Source: Embleya hyalina (GTDB lineage: Bacteria; Actinomycetota; Actinomycetes; Streptomycetales; Streptomycetaceae). Taken from it: a DNA stretch of 64,000 nt. Below the pieces are notes generated by a model. The model did not search any database, was not told the DNA's origin, and saw only the letters and a program-made list of their open reading frames with translations. Both the position numbers and the translations under genes were made by a program. The stretch covers positions 87,716 to 151,715 of the forward strand of contig NZ_BIFH01000030.1 of the NCBI RefSeq assembly GCF_003967355.1. The letters are read 5' to 3'. Shown here piece after piece: positions 1 to 8,677 of the stretch. Position 1 is the first letter of the stretch. Every line of letters begins with the position of its first letter.

Positions 1-1067
1 AGGAAGGACGCCACGACCATGCGCACCCGGTTGTGCATCCAACCCTCGGCGAGCAGTTGCCGCATGCCCGCGTCCACGAACGGGAAGCCGGTTCGGCCCG
101 CGCGCCACGCGTCGAAGAGCGCGTCGGCGTCCGGGCCGGTGTCGTAGGCCATGCCGGCCAGGTCCCGGTTCAGGTATTCGCGCACGGTCTCGGGGTGGTG
201 CCAGAGCACGTCGCCGTAGAACTCGCGCCAGGCCAGCTCGGACCGGAACGTGGCGTCGGGACAGTCGGCGAGCAGCGTGCGCGGGTGGATCTCGCCGAAC
301 TTCAGGTGCACCGACAACCGCGAGGTGCCGGGCAGGTCGGGCCGGTCCCGCAGCTCCCGGTAGCGGTCCAGACCGTGCGCGCGGAACTCCCGCCAGGCGG
401 CCAGCGCCGCCCGCTCGCCCGCCTCGGGCAGGTCCACCCCGGCCGGCTCGGGGGCGGTCGGCGGGTCGTCCGAGTCGGCGTGCGCCCAGGCGAGGTCGGT
501 CGGTCGCGGCAGCGGCTCGGGCCACCCGTGCTCGGCCCACGCGCGCTGGAAGGGGGTGAACACGCGATACGGCGTCCCGTCGGCCTTGCGCACCCGGCCC
601 GGGGCGACGGCGTACGGCGATCCGGTGGCGCGGAAGGGTACGTCCAGGGCCTCGGCCACGGCCGCGTCCCGGGCCCGGCCGTAGGGACCGAAGTCCGCCG
701 TGACGTGCACCTCGGCGGCGCCGCTCGCGCGCACCAGCGCGGGCAACACCCGGGTCGGCTCGCCCGCGCGGACCACCAGCCGCCCGCCCGCCTCGCGCAG
801 ATCGGCGTCGAGGGTGTGCAACGAGCGGGCCAGGTGCGCTCGGCGCGCGGGCCCCGCGGCGTCCCACACCGCCGGGTCGAGGACGAACAGCGGCAACACC
901 CGGGCGGGCGCCCCGTCCCCGGTACCGGGAAAGCCGGTGCCGGCGGCGGCGTGCAGCGCGGGGTGATCGGACAGCCGCAGATCGCGACGCAACCAGAGAA
1001 TATGGACGCGGCGAACTCGATCGGTGGATTCTGCGGGACCCGAGGTCTTCCGGGATGGCAATGGCAT
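1..1067 (-). CDS. phr: Deoxyribodipyrimidine photolyase, C-terminus cut by window edge
   Basis: Light-driven DNA repair flavoprotein that splits cyclobutane pyrimidine dimers. The reverse-strand frame opens with HILWLRRDLRLSDHPAL, the start of the photolyase antenna-binding Rossmann domain. It later shows the FAD-domain stretches SVHLKFGEIHPR and TGFPFVDAGMRQL, followed by WMHNRVRM just inside the left edge, so the last part of the FAD domain lies outside the window. An in-frame ATG at 1065-1067 gives a 22-residue leader before HILW. No good ribosome site precedes it, so the true start may lie closer to 1000. Several long ORFs in other frames over this gene are shadows. A cryptochrome-like member cannot be excluded from the visible part. 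Confidence 0.9.
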   Translation of the reverse strand, partial: MPLPSRKTSGPAESTDRVRRVHILWLRRDLRLSDHPALHAAAGTGFPGTGDGAPARVLPLFVLDPAVWDAAGPARRAHLARSLHTLDADLREAGGRLVVRAGEPTRVLPALVRASGAAEVHVTADFGPYGRARDAAVAEALDVPFRATGSPYAVAPGRVRKADGTPYRVFTPFQRAWAEHGWPEPLPRPTDLAWAHADSDDPPTAPEPAGVDLPEAGERAALAAWREFRAHGLDRYRELRDRPDLPGTSRLSVHLKFGEIHPRTLLADCPDATFRSELAWREFYGDVLWHHPETVREYLNRDLAGMAYDTGPDADALFDAWRAGRTGFPFVDAGMRQLLAEGWMHNRVRMVVASF

Positions 1068-1264
1068 ATCGGAACGTTATGACCGTACGCACCCGACAAC
1101 GTGTACCCACCGGGGCTGGGCACACGTACGGATGACGCGGCGGAGCACACGGGACGGCGTGTGCCGGGAAAAGCCGAGGGGACCCGATCGGCCGGACGTC
1201 CGCATCGGCGGTCCAGGTGCGTCAGAATTGCACGGCAGGACCACCAAGAACGGAGCCGCTGGTC

Positions 1265-1954
1265 GTGAGTGGACTCATCGACACCACGGAGATGTACCTC
1301 CGGACGATTTTCGAGCTGGAGGAGGAGGGTGTGGTCCCGCTGCGGGCGCGGATCGCGGAGCGACTCGAGCAGAGCGGGCCGACCGTGAGCCAGACCGTGG
1401 CACGAATGGAGCGGGACGGGTTGTTGACGGTCGAGGGCGACCGTCATCTGGAACTGACGGCCGAGGGGCGGGGAATCGCGACGCGGGTCATGCGCAAGCA
1501 CCGACTCGCCGAGTGCCTGCTCGTGGACGTCATCGGGTTGCCCTGGGAACAGGTGCACGCCGAGGCGTGCCGTTGGGAGCACGTGATCAGCGAGCAGGTG
1601 GAGCGTCGCCTGCTCGAACTGCTGCGCTATCCGAAGGAATCGCCCTACGGCAATCCGATCCCGGGCCTGGAGGAACTGGACCGGGAACTGCACGCCGACT
1701 CCTTCAAGGAAGGCGGCCTCGTCACGCTCCTCGAGTCGGCGGGGCCGGAAGGAAAGAACGTCGTGGTGCGGCGGCTCGGCGAGCCGCTGCAGACCGACGC
1801 GCAGTTGATGTACACGCTGCGCCGGGCCGGGATTCGTCCCGGTGCGGTGGTGAGTGTGCACGAGTCGGCGGGCGGCGTGATGGCGGGCAGCGGTGGCGAG
1901 GCCGCCGAGCTGCCCCCCGAGGTCGCCTCGCACGTGTTCGTGGCGGCGCGTTAG
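1265..1954 (+). CDS. ideR: DtxR-family iron-dependent repressor (IdeR/DmdR1 type)
   Basis: Fe(II)-activated repressor of siderophore and iron-uptake genes. The predicted 229-residue protein has an N-terminal winged helix (residues 1-70, with SGPTVSQTVARMERDGLL as recognition region), a metal-binding dimerisation domain (71-140) and a C-terminal SH3-like domain (about 150-229). All IdeR metal ligands are present at the standard positions: Met10, Cys102, Glu105 and His106 for the primary site, and His79, Glu83 and His98 for the ancillary site. The GTG at 1265 is chosen because GGAG lies about 9 bases upstream and the protein then begins SGLIDTTEMYLRT as in the family. An upstream in-frame ATG at 1217 lacks a ribosome site. 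I saw no IdeR-box palindrome in the window. Confidence 0.95.
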   Translation: MSGLIDTTEMYLRTIFELEEEGVVPLRARIAERLEQSGPTVSQTVARMERDGLLTVEGDRHLELTAEGRGIATRVMRKHRLAECLLVDVIGLPWEQVHAEACRWEHVISEQVERRLLELLRYPKESPYGNPIPGLEELDRELHADSFKEGGLVTLLESAGPEGKNVVVRRLGEPLQTDAQLMYTLRRAGIRPGAVVSVHESAGGVMAGSGGEAAELPPEVASHVFVAAR

Positions 1955-2012
1955 TCGCGGCCCGCCGGCCGCGGCGCGCGTCGCTCGCGGTCGGCCGGTC
2001 GTGGTTCGCGCG

Positions 2013-2052
2013 AGGGCCCTCGCCACCGAGGTGACTCGGTGGCGAGGGCCCT
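2013..2052. terminator. Bidirectional hairpin terminator, 18-bp perfect stem
   Basis: Arms 2013-2030 and 2035-2052 are exact reverse complements around a GTGA loop. The element sits between the convergent ideR and prim-pol genes, so it probably ends transcription from both sides. There is no U-tract, as is usual in streptomycetes. Confidence 0.85.
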
Positions 2053-2095
2053 TCGCCGTGCGTCGCGGGCGCGCGGCGCGCCCCGTGCGCGCCCG

Positions 2096-2752
2096 CTAGC
2101 GCGCCTCGGCCAGCGCCCGGCCGCAGGCGTACGCGATCGGGCTGACCAGTTCGCGGGCCTCGGGGAGCCAGCGGTTGAGCTCGGTGGGTTCGCGCGCCCA
2201 CGCGGCGCCGCCGGAGGTGCCCATGCGCGACGGCGGGGCCACCACCCAGTCGCCCTCGCCCTTGGGGATCAGGTCGATCGAACCGGTGCCCCAGCCGACC
2301 CGGCGCAACATCTCGCCCATCTTGTCCCGCGCGCCCGGCAACACGAAGAACTGCAGCCGCCGGGTGGGGGTGGCGATCACCGGCCCGAGCGGCAGGCCCA
2401 TCCGCTCCAGCCGGGCCAGCGCCAGACAGCCGGCCTGCTCCGGGACGTCGATCACGTCGAACCCGCGCCCGGTGGGCAGCAGGATCGCCGCGTCGGGGTG
2501 CTCGCCCCACCAGCGCCGCACCAGCGCGGGCGAACTGGCCGCCTGTACCGCCCAGTCGCGCAGGATCGGATGCGCGCCGGGGGTGGCGCACCCGGGGTTG
2601 CCGCAGTCGCACCGACGCCCCGCGCTGTGCTCGACCACCGAGGCGCCGGGAACCACGTCCCAGTGCCGGTCCCCGGCGTAGCGGACTGCGGTCTCTACAA
2701 GCGTGTCTCGGGCGATCTGCCGGGCCCCCAGGGTGTCTTCCACGTGCAGCAC
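2096..2752 (-). CDS. Stand-alone bifunctional primase/polymerase (prim-pol) domain protein
   Basis: 218 residues resembling the N-terminal prim-pol (AEP superfamily) domain found at the front of phage and plasmid primases, here without a helicase. Visible family features are RYAGDRHWDVVPG near the N-terminus, the Cys-rich CDCGNPGCATPGAHP (about residues 48-62), and a conserved core around LLPTGRGFDVIDVPE and DLIPKGEGDWVVAPPS. Small proteins of this kind are conserved in Streptomyces, where their role is not established. Whether this one can synthesise primers is unknown. The GTG start at 2752 has no clear ribosome site, and a second GTG three codons later is an alternative. It converges on ideR through the hairpin at 2013-2052. 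Confidence 0.75.
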   Translation of the reverse strand: MLHVEDTLGARQIARDTLVETAVRYAGDRHWDVVPGASVVEHSAGRRCDCGNPGCATPGAHPILRDWAVQAASSPALVRRWWGEHPDAAILLPTGRGFDVIDVPEQAGCLALARLERMGLPLGPVIATPTRRLQFFVLPGARDKMGEMLRRVGWGTGSIDLIPKGEGDWVVAPPSRMGTSGGAAWAREPTELNRWLPEARELVSPIAYACGRALAEAR

Positions 2753-3197
2753 AACTGTGGGACCACGGGATGGTTACGGCCGGGCGAGGGCGCACTCGCG
2801 GCCACCCGTACGGCGCACCCGCAACGGCACCGGGTCGCACGTCGCGCGGGCGCGCGCCGGCCGATGGAAACCGGATGATCAGGGGCGATGGGATCATCGC
2901 CGGCCATCCGGCGCAAGGGGGGCGCATGGGTGCAGATCGGGGGGCGCAGTGAAGGGTGCCCTATCCGCTGCTCTATATGGGTCACTACGCTCCGTACGCG
3001 GATGAATCATTCGTCCGACTGCCGGGCGGCAACGGCGATTCCCCGGATCAGGGGACCCGGCGGACGGGCGACGTCCGCTCGACACGCACAACGGACTCAC
3101 CAGGCATCGGGCGCGCACTCGACGGGATTGGGCAAGCCCCCGTCGCGCCGATCCCGCATGTCGCAAGCCCGCACCAACGGTCGGGGAGGGAACGCCG
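2753..3197. other. Intergenic region between divergent genes
   Basis: About 445 bases separate the divergent prim-pol gene and the TPR regulator. Short ORFs here have no family resemblance and poor codon bias. The region presumably carries both promoters. I cannot assign a -10 or -35 with confidence and see no strong hairpin. Confidence 0.5.
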
Positions 3198-4574
3198 ATG
3201 GCCGCGCGAACGCAGGCGACGAGGCAGCCCAACGAGAGATTGACGGCACTGATCCAGGAGGCCGGCTGCTCGAACGCGGGGCTGGCCCGACGGGTCAACA
3301 TGTGCGGCGCCGAACACGGCATGGACCTGCGCTACGACAAGACCTCGGTGGCCCGTTGGCTGCGTGGTCAGCAGCCGCGCGGCGCGGTGCCGAACCTGAT
3401 CGCCGAGGCGATCGGGCGCAAGCTCGGCCGGCCGGTGACCGTCGAGGAGATCGGCATGGCCGACGGTCGCAGCCTGGCGACCAACGTCGGCCTGCAGTTC
3501 GCGGCGACCCCCGCGGCCACCGTCGAGGTGGTCACCGAGTTGTGGCGCAGCGACGTCAACCGGCGCGACTTCCTGCTCAACTCCTCGGTCGCGGTGGCGG
3601 CCCTGGTCGCGCCCAGTCGGGACTGGCTGATCACCGAGCCGGATCCGCAGGTGGCCCGGATCGGCGGACCGCGCGTGGGCGTCTCGGACATCGAGGCGGT
3701 GTGCGCGACCACGGACATGTTGTCCGCGCTCGACCACCGCTTCGGCGCCGGGCACATCCGGCCGGTCGTGGTGCACTACCTGGGCAGTGTGGTGACGCAG
3801 TTGCTCAACGGGACCTATTCCGACGAGACGGGACGCGCCCTCTTCGCGGCCGTGGCCCGGCTCACCGAGCTGGCCGGCTACATGGCCGTGGACACCGGCC
3901 AGCCGGGACTCGCCCAGCGCTATTACATCCAGGCGCTGCGGCTGACCCAGGCCGCGGGGGACCGGGCCTATGGGGGCTACGTGTTGGCCGCCGGGATGAG
4001 CCATCTCGCGGGCAGCCTGGGCAATCCGCGCGAGATCACCCAGCTCGCCCGCGCCGCGCAGGAGGGCGCCAAACACGAGGCCACGCCGACCACCCAGGCG
4101 ATGTTCCACGCCGCCGAGGCGCGCGGGCACGCGCTGCTCGGCGACGCGCGCGCGTGCGAGGGCTCGCTGGCCCGGGCCCAGTCCGCGATGGACCTGGCGC
4201 TGCCGGACGAGGACCCGGCGTGGATAAGCCACTTCTCGCAGGCGTACCTGTCCGACGAGTTCGCGCACTGCTACCGCGACCTGGACCGGCCCCGGCAGGC
4301 GGAGGCCGCGGCGCGGGAGGCGCTGGACGGGCACGCCGACACGCGGGTGCGCCGGCGGGCGGTCGACACGCTCCTGCTGGCCACCGCGCACCTCCAGCAG
4401 AACCGGCTGGACGAGGCGTGCGCGGTCGGCGCGGAGGCGCTGGACCTGGTGGGCCGGCTGCACTCGGCGCGCGGGCTCGAATACCTCAAGGACTTCCAGC
4501 GCCGGCTCGAGCCGTATCGGGACGAACTCGTGGTCCGGGAATTCGCCGAGGCGGTGCACGCGGTACCGGTCTGA
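3198..4574 (+). CDS. XRE-type HTH regulator with TPR-like C-terminal region
   Basis: 458-residue cytoplasmic regulator of a family that streptomycetes carry in many copies. Residues 10-80 hold the family's N-terminal HTH-like block (ending SVARWLRGQQPRG and PNLIAEAIGRKLGR). A hydrophobic stretch preceded by RRDFLL at about 120-140 is typical of the family and looks like a twin-arginine signal but sits inside the protein, so export is unlikely. The remainder is helical repeats with TPR character, such as AQRYYIQALRLTQAAGD and EAAAREALDGHADT. The family is related in layout to NsdA, a repressor of differentiation and antibiotic production, but this is not clearly NsdA itself. The ATG at 3198 follows GGGAGGGAA. 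The gene stands alone. Confidence 0.8.
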   Translation: MAARTQATRQPNERLTALIQEAGCSNAGLARRVNMCGAEHGMDLRYDKTSVARWLRGQQPRGAVPNLIAEAIGRKLGRPVTVEEIGMADGRSLATNVGLQFAATPAATVEVVTELWRSDVNRRDFLLNSSVAVAALVAPSRDWLITEPDPQVARIGGPRVGVSDIEAVCATTDMLSALDHRFGAGHIRPVVVHYLGSVVTQLLNGTYSDETGRALFAAVARLTELAGYMAVDTGQPGLAQRYYIQALRLTQAAGDRAYGGYVLAAGMSHLAGSLGNPREITQLARAAQEGAKHEATPTTQAMFHAAEARGHALLGDARACEGSLARAQSAMDLALPDEDPAWISHFSQAYLSDEFAHCYRDLDRPRQAEAAAREALDGHADTRVRRRAVDTLLLATAHLQQNRLDEACAVGAEALDLVGRLHSARGLEYLKDFQRRLEPYRDELVVREFAEAVHAVPV

Positions 4575-4783
4575 TCGCCCGACACCGCCGCCCACCTGCG
4601 GCGGGTCGGCTCACCGGGGCCGGCGAACACCCCCGCCGGAGCCCGGTCGCGGCACGCGCCGCTGTTCGTCACTCGAACGACTGAGTTACCGTCGGGCGGA
4701 CCGGGGGAGCGGCCGCCGGACGATCCGCCCGGTCGCGCGACGCCCCGGTGCGACGGCTTCGAGGCGACGAACGGGTGGGTGGC

Positions 4784-6157
4784 ATGGGATCCGGTGCAGC
4801 GGACGGCGGCACGGGCGGACACGGTCCGAACGGCGGGCAGCCGGGGCCGTCGCCTTTCGGCCCGCTCGAACTCCCGCGCGACGAGACCGAGGTGTTGCCG
4901 AGGTTCGAGGACTACGCGGATCAGGGGCCGCCGGAGCAGTACGGGCAGGGGGCGTATCCGGGGCAGCCGCAGGGGTATCCCGGGCAGCAGCAGCCGTATC
5001 CCGGGCAACAGCCGTATTCGGGGCAACAGTCGTTTCCCGGGCAGCAGGGCTATCCGGGGCAGCAGCCGTATCCGGCGCAGCAGCCCCCGGCGCCGGGGCA
5101 GCACGACCCGAACGGGCTGTTTCGGCCGGAGCCGGGGCAGCCGCAGCCGCCGGCCGCGCCCGGGCAGATGCCGCCGCGGCCGATGCATACGCCGCCGGGT
5201 GGGGCCGCGGTCGGCTCGCCCCTGGCGCCGCCCGGGACCGGGCCGCAGCCGGCGGGGGCGGCCGACCCCACCCAGGTGTTCGAGGTGAGCCTGTTCCGGG
5301 ACGAGGTGGCCGGCTCGCCGCCCGCCGGTACGGGGCCGGTGGGCATTCCCGCGCCGCCGATACGGCCGGCCTACTCGGGGCAGCCCGCGCCGCCGTCCGG
5401 CGGGTATCCCGCCGCGCAATCCGCCGGGTACGCCGCGCCGCAACCGGCCGCCCCGCAGTACGGGCCGCACACCGTCCCGCCCGTCGACCACGGCGGCCCG
5501 GGCCGGGGCCGCACACCGCTGATCGCCGCCGGCGTCGGGGCGCTCGTGGTGGTCGCCGCGATCGGGGTGTTCGCCAGCGGCGCGTTCGGCGACGACGACA
5601 AGAGCGACAAGGCGGACAAGGGCGCCGCCGCGACCGCCGGTCCGAAGCCGGAGACGTCCGGGAGCGGGGCGCCCGGGACCTCGACGCCGCCCGCCAAGGC
5701 GAACGAGGGCGCCGCGCAGGCGTCCGCCGTGGACCGCCTCCTCCAGTCGGGGGCCGGCTCCCGACAGGTCGTGTCGCAGGCCGTGCAGAAGATCCAGAAG
5801 TGCGACGACCCCGCGGCCGGCGCGCAGTCGCTCAACGAGGCGGCCAGGCAGCGCGATCAGCAGCTCGCGGGCCTGGACAAGCTGACCACCGACAAGCTGA
5901 CCCGCGGCGCCGACCTGGTCGCCGGACTGCGCGAGGCCTGGACCGCCTCCGCCGAGTCCGACCGCGAACTCGCGGCCTGGGGCAACGAGATGGCACACGG
6001 CGGTTGCAAGGACCACAAGGCCGAGTACACCGACCACAAGCGCGCCGCCGACCGCGCGGGCGGCCGGGCCACCACCGCCAAGAACAAGGTGGTCGGCCTG
6101 TGGAACCCGATCGCGGCCGACAACAACCTCGGCAAGCGCAGCGCCGGCGACTTCTGA
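4784..6157 (+). CDS. Membrane-anchored protein with Pro/Gln-rich tandem repeats
   Basis: About 457 residues. The N-terminal 230 residues are low complexity and include seven consecutive copies of a YPGQQ-type repeat (variants PYSGQQ, SFPGQQ, PYPAQQ), encoded around 4957-5090. A single membrane segment (PLIAAGVGALVVVAAIGVFASGAF) follows, then an acidic/lysine linker and a helical C-terminal domain of about 150 residues with two cysteines (KCDDP and GGCKDH), predicted to be extracytoplasmic. The family resembles conserved Streptomyces membrane proteins of unknown function. The ATG at 4784 is preferred over a GTG at 4748, which lacks any ribosome site. Downstream it is 143 bases from the HemD gene on the same strand. 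Confidence 0.75.
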   Translation: MGSGAADGGTGGHGPNGGQPGPSPFGPLELPRDETEVLPRFEDYADQGPPEQYGQGAYPGQPQGYPGQQQPYPGQQPYSGQQSFPGQQGYPGQQPYPAQQPPAPGQHDPNGLFRPEPGQPQPPAAPGQMPPRPMHTPPGGAAVGSPLAPPGTGPQPAGAADPTQVFEVSLFRDEVAGSPPAGTGPVGIPAPPIRPAYSGQPAPPSGGYPAAQSAGYAAPQPAAPQYGPHTVPPVDHGGPGRGRTPLIAAGVGALVVVAAIGVFASGAFGDDDKSDKADKGAAATAGPKPETSGSGAPGTSTPPAKANEGAAQASAVDRLLQSGAGSRQVVSQAVQKIQKCDDPAAGAQSLNEAARQRDQQLAGLDKLTTDKLTRGADLVAGLREAWTASAESDRELAAWGNEMAHGGCKDHKAEYTDHKRAADRAGGRATTAKNKVVGLWNPIAADNNLGKRSAGDF

Positions 6158-6300
6158 GCCACCGCCGCGCCGGCGACCCGGGCCGTGTGGGCCGCTCGAC
6201 CCGGCGCGGACCCCGGCCGACCCGCCCATCGACCCAGGCGCTAACTCCCGCGTGACCGTCCGGCAACAGGGACGTAACACACGTCGGCGAGTCTCACCCC

Positions 6301-7425
6301 ATGGAGACAGGCACGGGGGCCGCGCCGCTGGTCGGGTTCACCATCGGCGTCACCGCGGCCCGGCGCCGCGACGAACTCGCCGCGCTGCTCCGGGATCTGG
6401 GCGCCAAGGTGGTGGACGCGCCCACCGTACGGATCGTGTCGCCGGCCGACGATCCGATTTTGCGCCGGGCCACCGAGCGGGCCCTGGACCGCCGGCTCGA
6501 CTACGTGGTGGCCACCACCGGGGTGGGCTGGCGCGGCTGGTTCGGCGCCGCCGAGGGGTGGGGGCGCGGTGCCCGGCTGGCCGGCGCCTGCCGGGCCGCG
6601 GTGGTGGTCGGGTGCGGGCCCAAGGCGACCACCGCGGTGCGCGCGAGCGGGCTGCGCGAGGTCTACTCGCCCGGCTCGGACTCGCGCGGCGAGGTGCTGG
6701 CCTGGCTGCTCGCGCGCGATCTGCGCGGGCGGCGGATCGCCGTCCAGGAGCACGGCGCGCCGGCCCCGGGCTTCGCCGAGGGGCTGCGCGAACGCGGCGC
6801 CGAGGTGGTGGAGATCCCGATGTTCCGCTGGGGGCCGCCGGACGACCCGGGCGCGGTGCGCCGATTGGTCGAGCAGACCGTGCGGCGCGACGTGCACGCG
6901 CTCACCTTCACCAGCGCGCCCGCCATCGGCGCGTTCCTGGAGACCGCGGAGGCGGCCGGTCGGCACGCCGAGGTGCTGGCCGCGCTGCGCGCCGATGTGC
7001 TGCCGGTGTGCATCGGCCCGGTGTGCGCGCGTCCGCTGGCCGACCTGGGCGTCGAGTCGGTGTGGCCCGAGCGCGGGCGGATCGGCTCGCTGGTGCGCAC
7101 GATCGCCGAGGCGCTGCCCGCGCGGGCCCGCCGGGAGTTGGACACCGGCACCCGGCGGCTGGTCGTCCAGGGCAACGCGGTCCTGGTCGACGGGCGGACC
7201 ATCTGGCTGCCCCCGATCCCGGCCGCCGTGTTGCGCGCCCTCGCCGAGAAACCGGGCTGGGTCATGGGCCGGGCCGAACTGCTGCGCCGGGTGTGGGCGG
7301 ACCCCAGGACCGACGAGCACGCCGTCGAGGCGGCGATCGCCCGACTGCGCGCCGCGCTCGGGCCGTACGCGGACCTGGTCCTCACCGTCACCAAGCGCGG
7401 CTACCGTCTGGCCGTGGATCCCTGA
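6301..7425 (+). CDS. Uroporphyrinogen-III synthase fused to OmpR/PhoB-type winged helix
   Basis: 374 residues. Residues 10-260 form a HemD domain (GFTIGVTAARRRDELAALL at the start, ALTFTSAPAIGAFLE near the middle), which closes hydroxymethylbilane to uroporphyrinogen III in haem, sirohaem and cobalamin synthesis. Residues about 285-372 are a winged-helix domain of the response-regulator C-terminal type (WVMGRAELLRRVW, AVEAAIARLRAALG, VTKRGYRLAV). There is no receiver domain. This fusion is known in actinobacteria, usually alongside a separate hemD in the main hem cluster, and has been suggested to link tetrapyrrole or nitrogen status to transcription. Whether this copy is catalytic, regulatory or both cannot be decided here. 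No neighbouring hem genes are present. Confidence 0.88.
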   Translation: METGTGAAPLVGFTIGVTAARRRDELAALLRDLGAKVVDAPTVRIVSPADDPILRRATERALDRRLDYVVATTGVGWRGWFGAAEGWGRGARLAGACRAAVVVGCGPKATTAVRASGLREVYSPGSDSRGEVLAWLLARDLRGRRIAVQEHGAPAPGFAEGLRERGAEVVEIPMFRWGPPDDPGAVRRLVEQTVRRDVHALTFTSAPAIGAFLETAEAAGRHAEVLAALRADVLPVCIGPVCARPLADLGVESVWPERGRIGSLVRTIAEALPARARRELDTGTRRLVVQGNAVLVDGRTIWLPPIPAAVLRALAEKPGWVMGRAELLRRVWADPRTDEHAVEAAIARLRAALGPYADLVLTVTKRGYRLAVDP

Positions 7426-7594
7426 CCCCGGGCCGGGCGGGCGTCCCGGCCCGACCGAGGCGCCCGCCATGGGCGAAAGGTGCCGGTCGGGGCGCCGGCA
7501 AAGCGGTATATTTCCTCCGCGCGCTACCCCCCGCCTGGTAGGAGCCGAGGACCAACCCGCACCATGGCTGGGTGACAGGGGGTGAACACGAACC

Positions 7595-8476
7595 TTGATA
7601 CGCATACGGAAGCGCACACGACTGTCCGCGGTCGTGCTCCTCGCCACCACCGTGGCCGGAGCCGCGGCGTGTACCGGATCGCCGGACGCCGGCAAGGTCG
7701 CCGACACGGTCGCCACCGCGGGACCGAGCGCGGCACGGATCGGCACGCCCGCGCCCAGGACGGTCGCGGCGGACGGCACGCCCGCCACCGTGCCGCCGGG
7801 CGGCACACCCGCCACGGTGCCGCCGGTCGTCCCGCCCGCGGCCGCCGGCGACACCCCCGAGTCGGGGGCGTACGGGAGCGAGTTGCTGACCCACCTGCGG
7901 ACCACCGCGCACGGGGGCCACGTCACCAAGGTCCGGGTGGTCAGCTCGTACAAGGTCTACAAGGTCACGCTCGAAACCGACCTGGTCCGGGGCAACGGCT
8001 CGAACACGCAGGCCGAGGAACTGGTCCGGGACCGGGCGGGCAAGCTGCTGACCGAGACCGCGCAGTGGGCCGAGGACCATCCGGCGCTGTGGGTGGGCGG
8101 GATCGAGATCCTGGACTCGGACCGCGACGCGATCGACTTCCGACTCGGCGCCGAGCGGGACGACCGCAAGCCGGCCGCGGACGACTACGGGGCCGCGATG
8201 CTGGCGGCGCTGCACACCACCGCGGAGGGCGCGCACCTCCAGCAGGTGCGGCTCACGCTGGACCACAAGGGCAAGTACGAGGTCGCGATCGACACCGACC
8301 TGTCCTCGCACCTGCCGGGGGACTACTCGACGGAGGCCGCGCAGGTCTTCAACAGCGCGGCCCGGATCCTGCTCGCCGCGCAGAACTGGATGCGCGACCA
8401 CCCGGGCTTCGCGGTGGCCGCGCTGCGGGTGTTCGACGACGAGCGCGGGCTGATCACCATCAAGGTGGTGGACTGA
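7595..8476 (+). CDS. Secreted lipoprotein of unknown function
   Basis: 293 residues starting at TTG 7595, about 11 bases after GGGGGTG. It has a basic N-terminus (IRIRKRTRLS), a hydrophobic stretch and a lipobox ending GAAAC, so Cys at about residue 26 is the predicted lipidation site. A Thr/Pro-rich linker (residues 50-80) leads into two copies of a repeated domain, each starting with a variant of AALHTTAEGAHLQQVRL or LLTHLRTTAHGGHVTKVRV and ending in WMRDHPGFAVAALRVFD or WAEDHPALWVGGIEILD. I recognise no enzyme motif. The internal duplication suggests a two-lobed binding or structural protein. A strong hairpin follows the stop. Confidence 0.7.
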   Translation: MIRIRKRTRLSAVVLLATTVAGAAACTGSPDAGKVADTVATAGPSAARIGTPAPRTVAADGTPATVPPGGTPATVPPVVPPAAAGDTPESGAYGSELLTHLRTTAHGGHVTKVRVVSSYKVYKVTLETDLVRGNGSNTQAEELVRDRAGKLLTETAQWAEDHPALWVGGIEILDSDRDAIDFRLGAERDDRKPAADDYGAAMLAALHTTAEGAHLQQVRLTLDHKGKYEVAIDTDLSSHLPGDYSTEAAQVFNSAARILLAAQNWMRDHPGFAVAALRVFDDERGLITIKVVD

Positions 8477-8494
8477 CCGCGGCGGATCGTGGGG

Positions 8495-8548
8495 ACCGGA
8501 TCGATCCCGCCGGCCAGGCCGTCGCCCCGCCGGCGGGATCGATCCGGT
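8495..8548 (+). terminator. 20-bp-stem hairpin after the lipoprotein gene
   Basis: Arms 8495-8514 and 8529-8548 are exact reverse complements with a 14-base loop, starting 18 bases after the lipoprotein stop codon. No U-tract follows. The next 100 bases (8555-8645) are dense in short GGATCGG/CCGATCC-like words and may add further structure. Confidence 0.8.
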
Positions 8549-8677
8549 CTGCGGCATGATCGGTGGCGATTCGCGGCGATCCGGGAGATCCCGACCGGAT
8601 GCGATCGGGATCGGATCCGGAACGCGACCGGATCGGATCGGTGAAACCGAAGCGGGGACAGGGGAGGAGGCGCCACG

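Noticed and set aside
1080-1264. IdeR box or iron-regulated promoter before ideR
   Set aside because: No palindrome resembling TTAGGTTAGGCTAACCTAA is present.
302-2026. 574-residue minus-strand open frame over the photolyase and ideR
   Set aside because: It reads antisense to ideR and in the wrong frame of the photolyase, and shows the Arg/Pro/Ala composition of a high-GC shadow.
4271-6280. 669-residue minus-strand frame opposite the repeat membrane protein
   Set aside because: Low-complexity antisense of Pro/Gln codons; no family resemblance.
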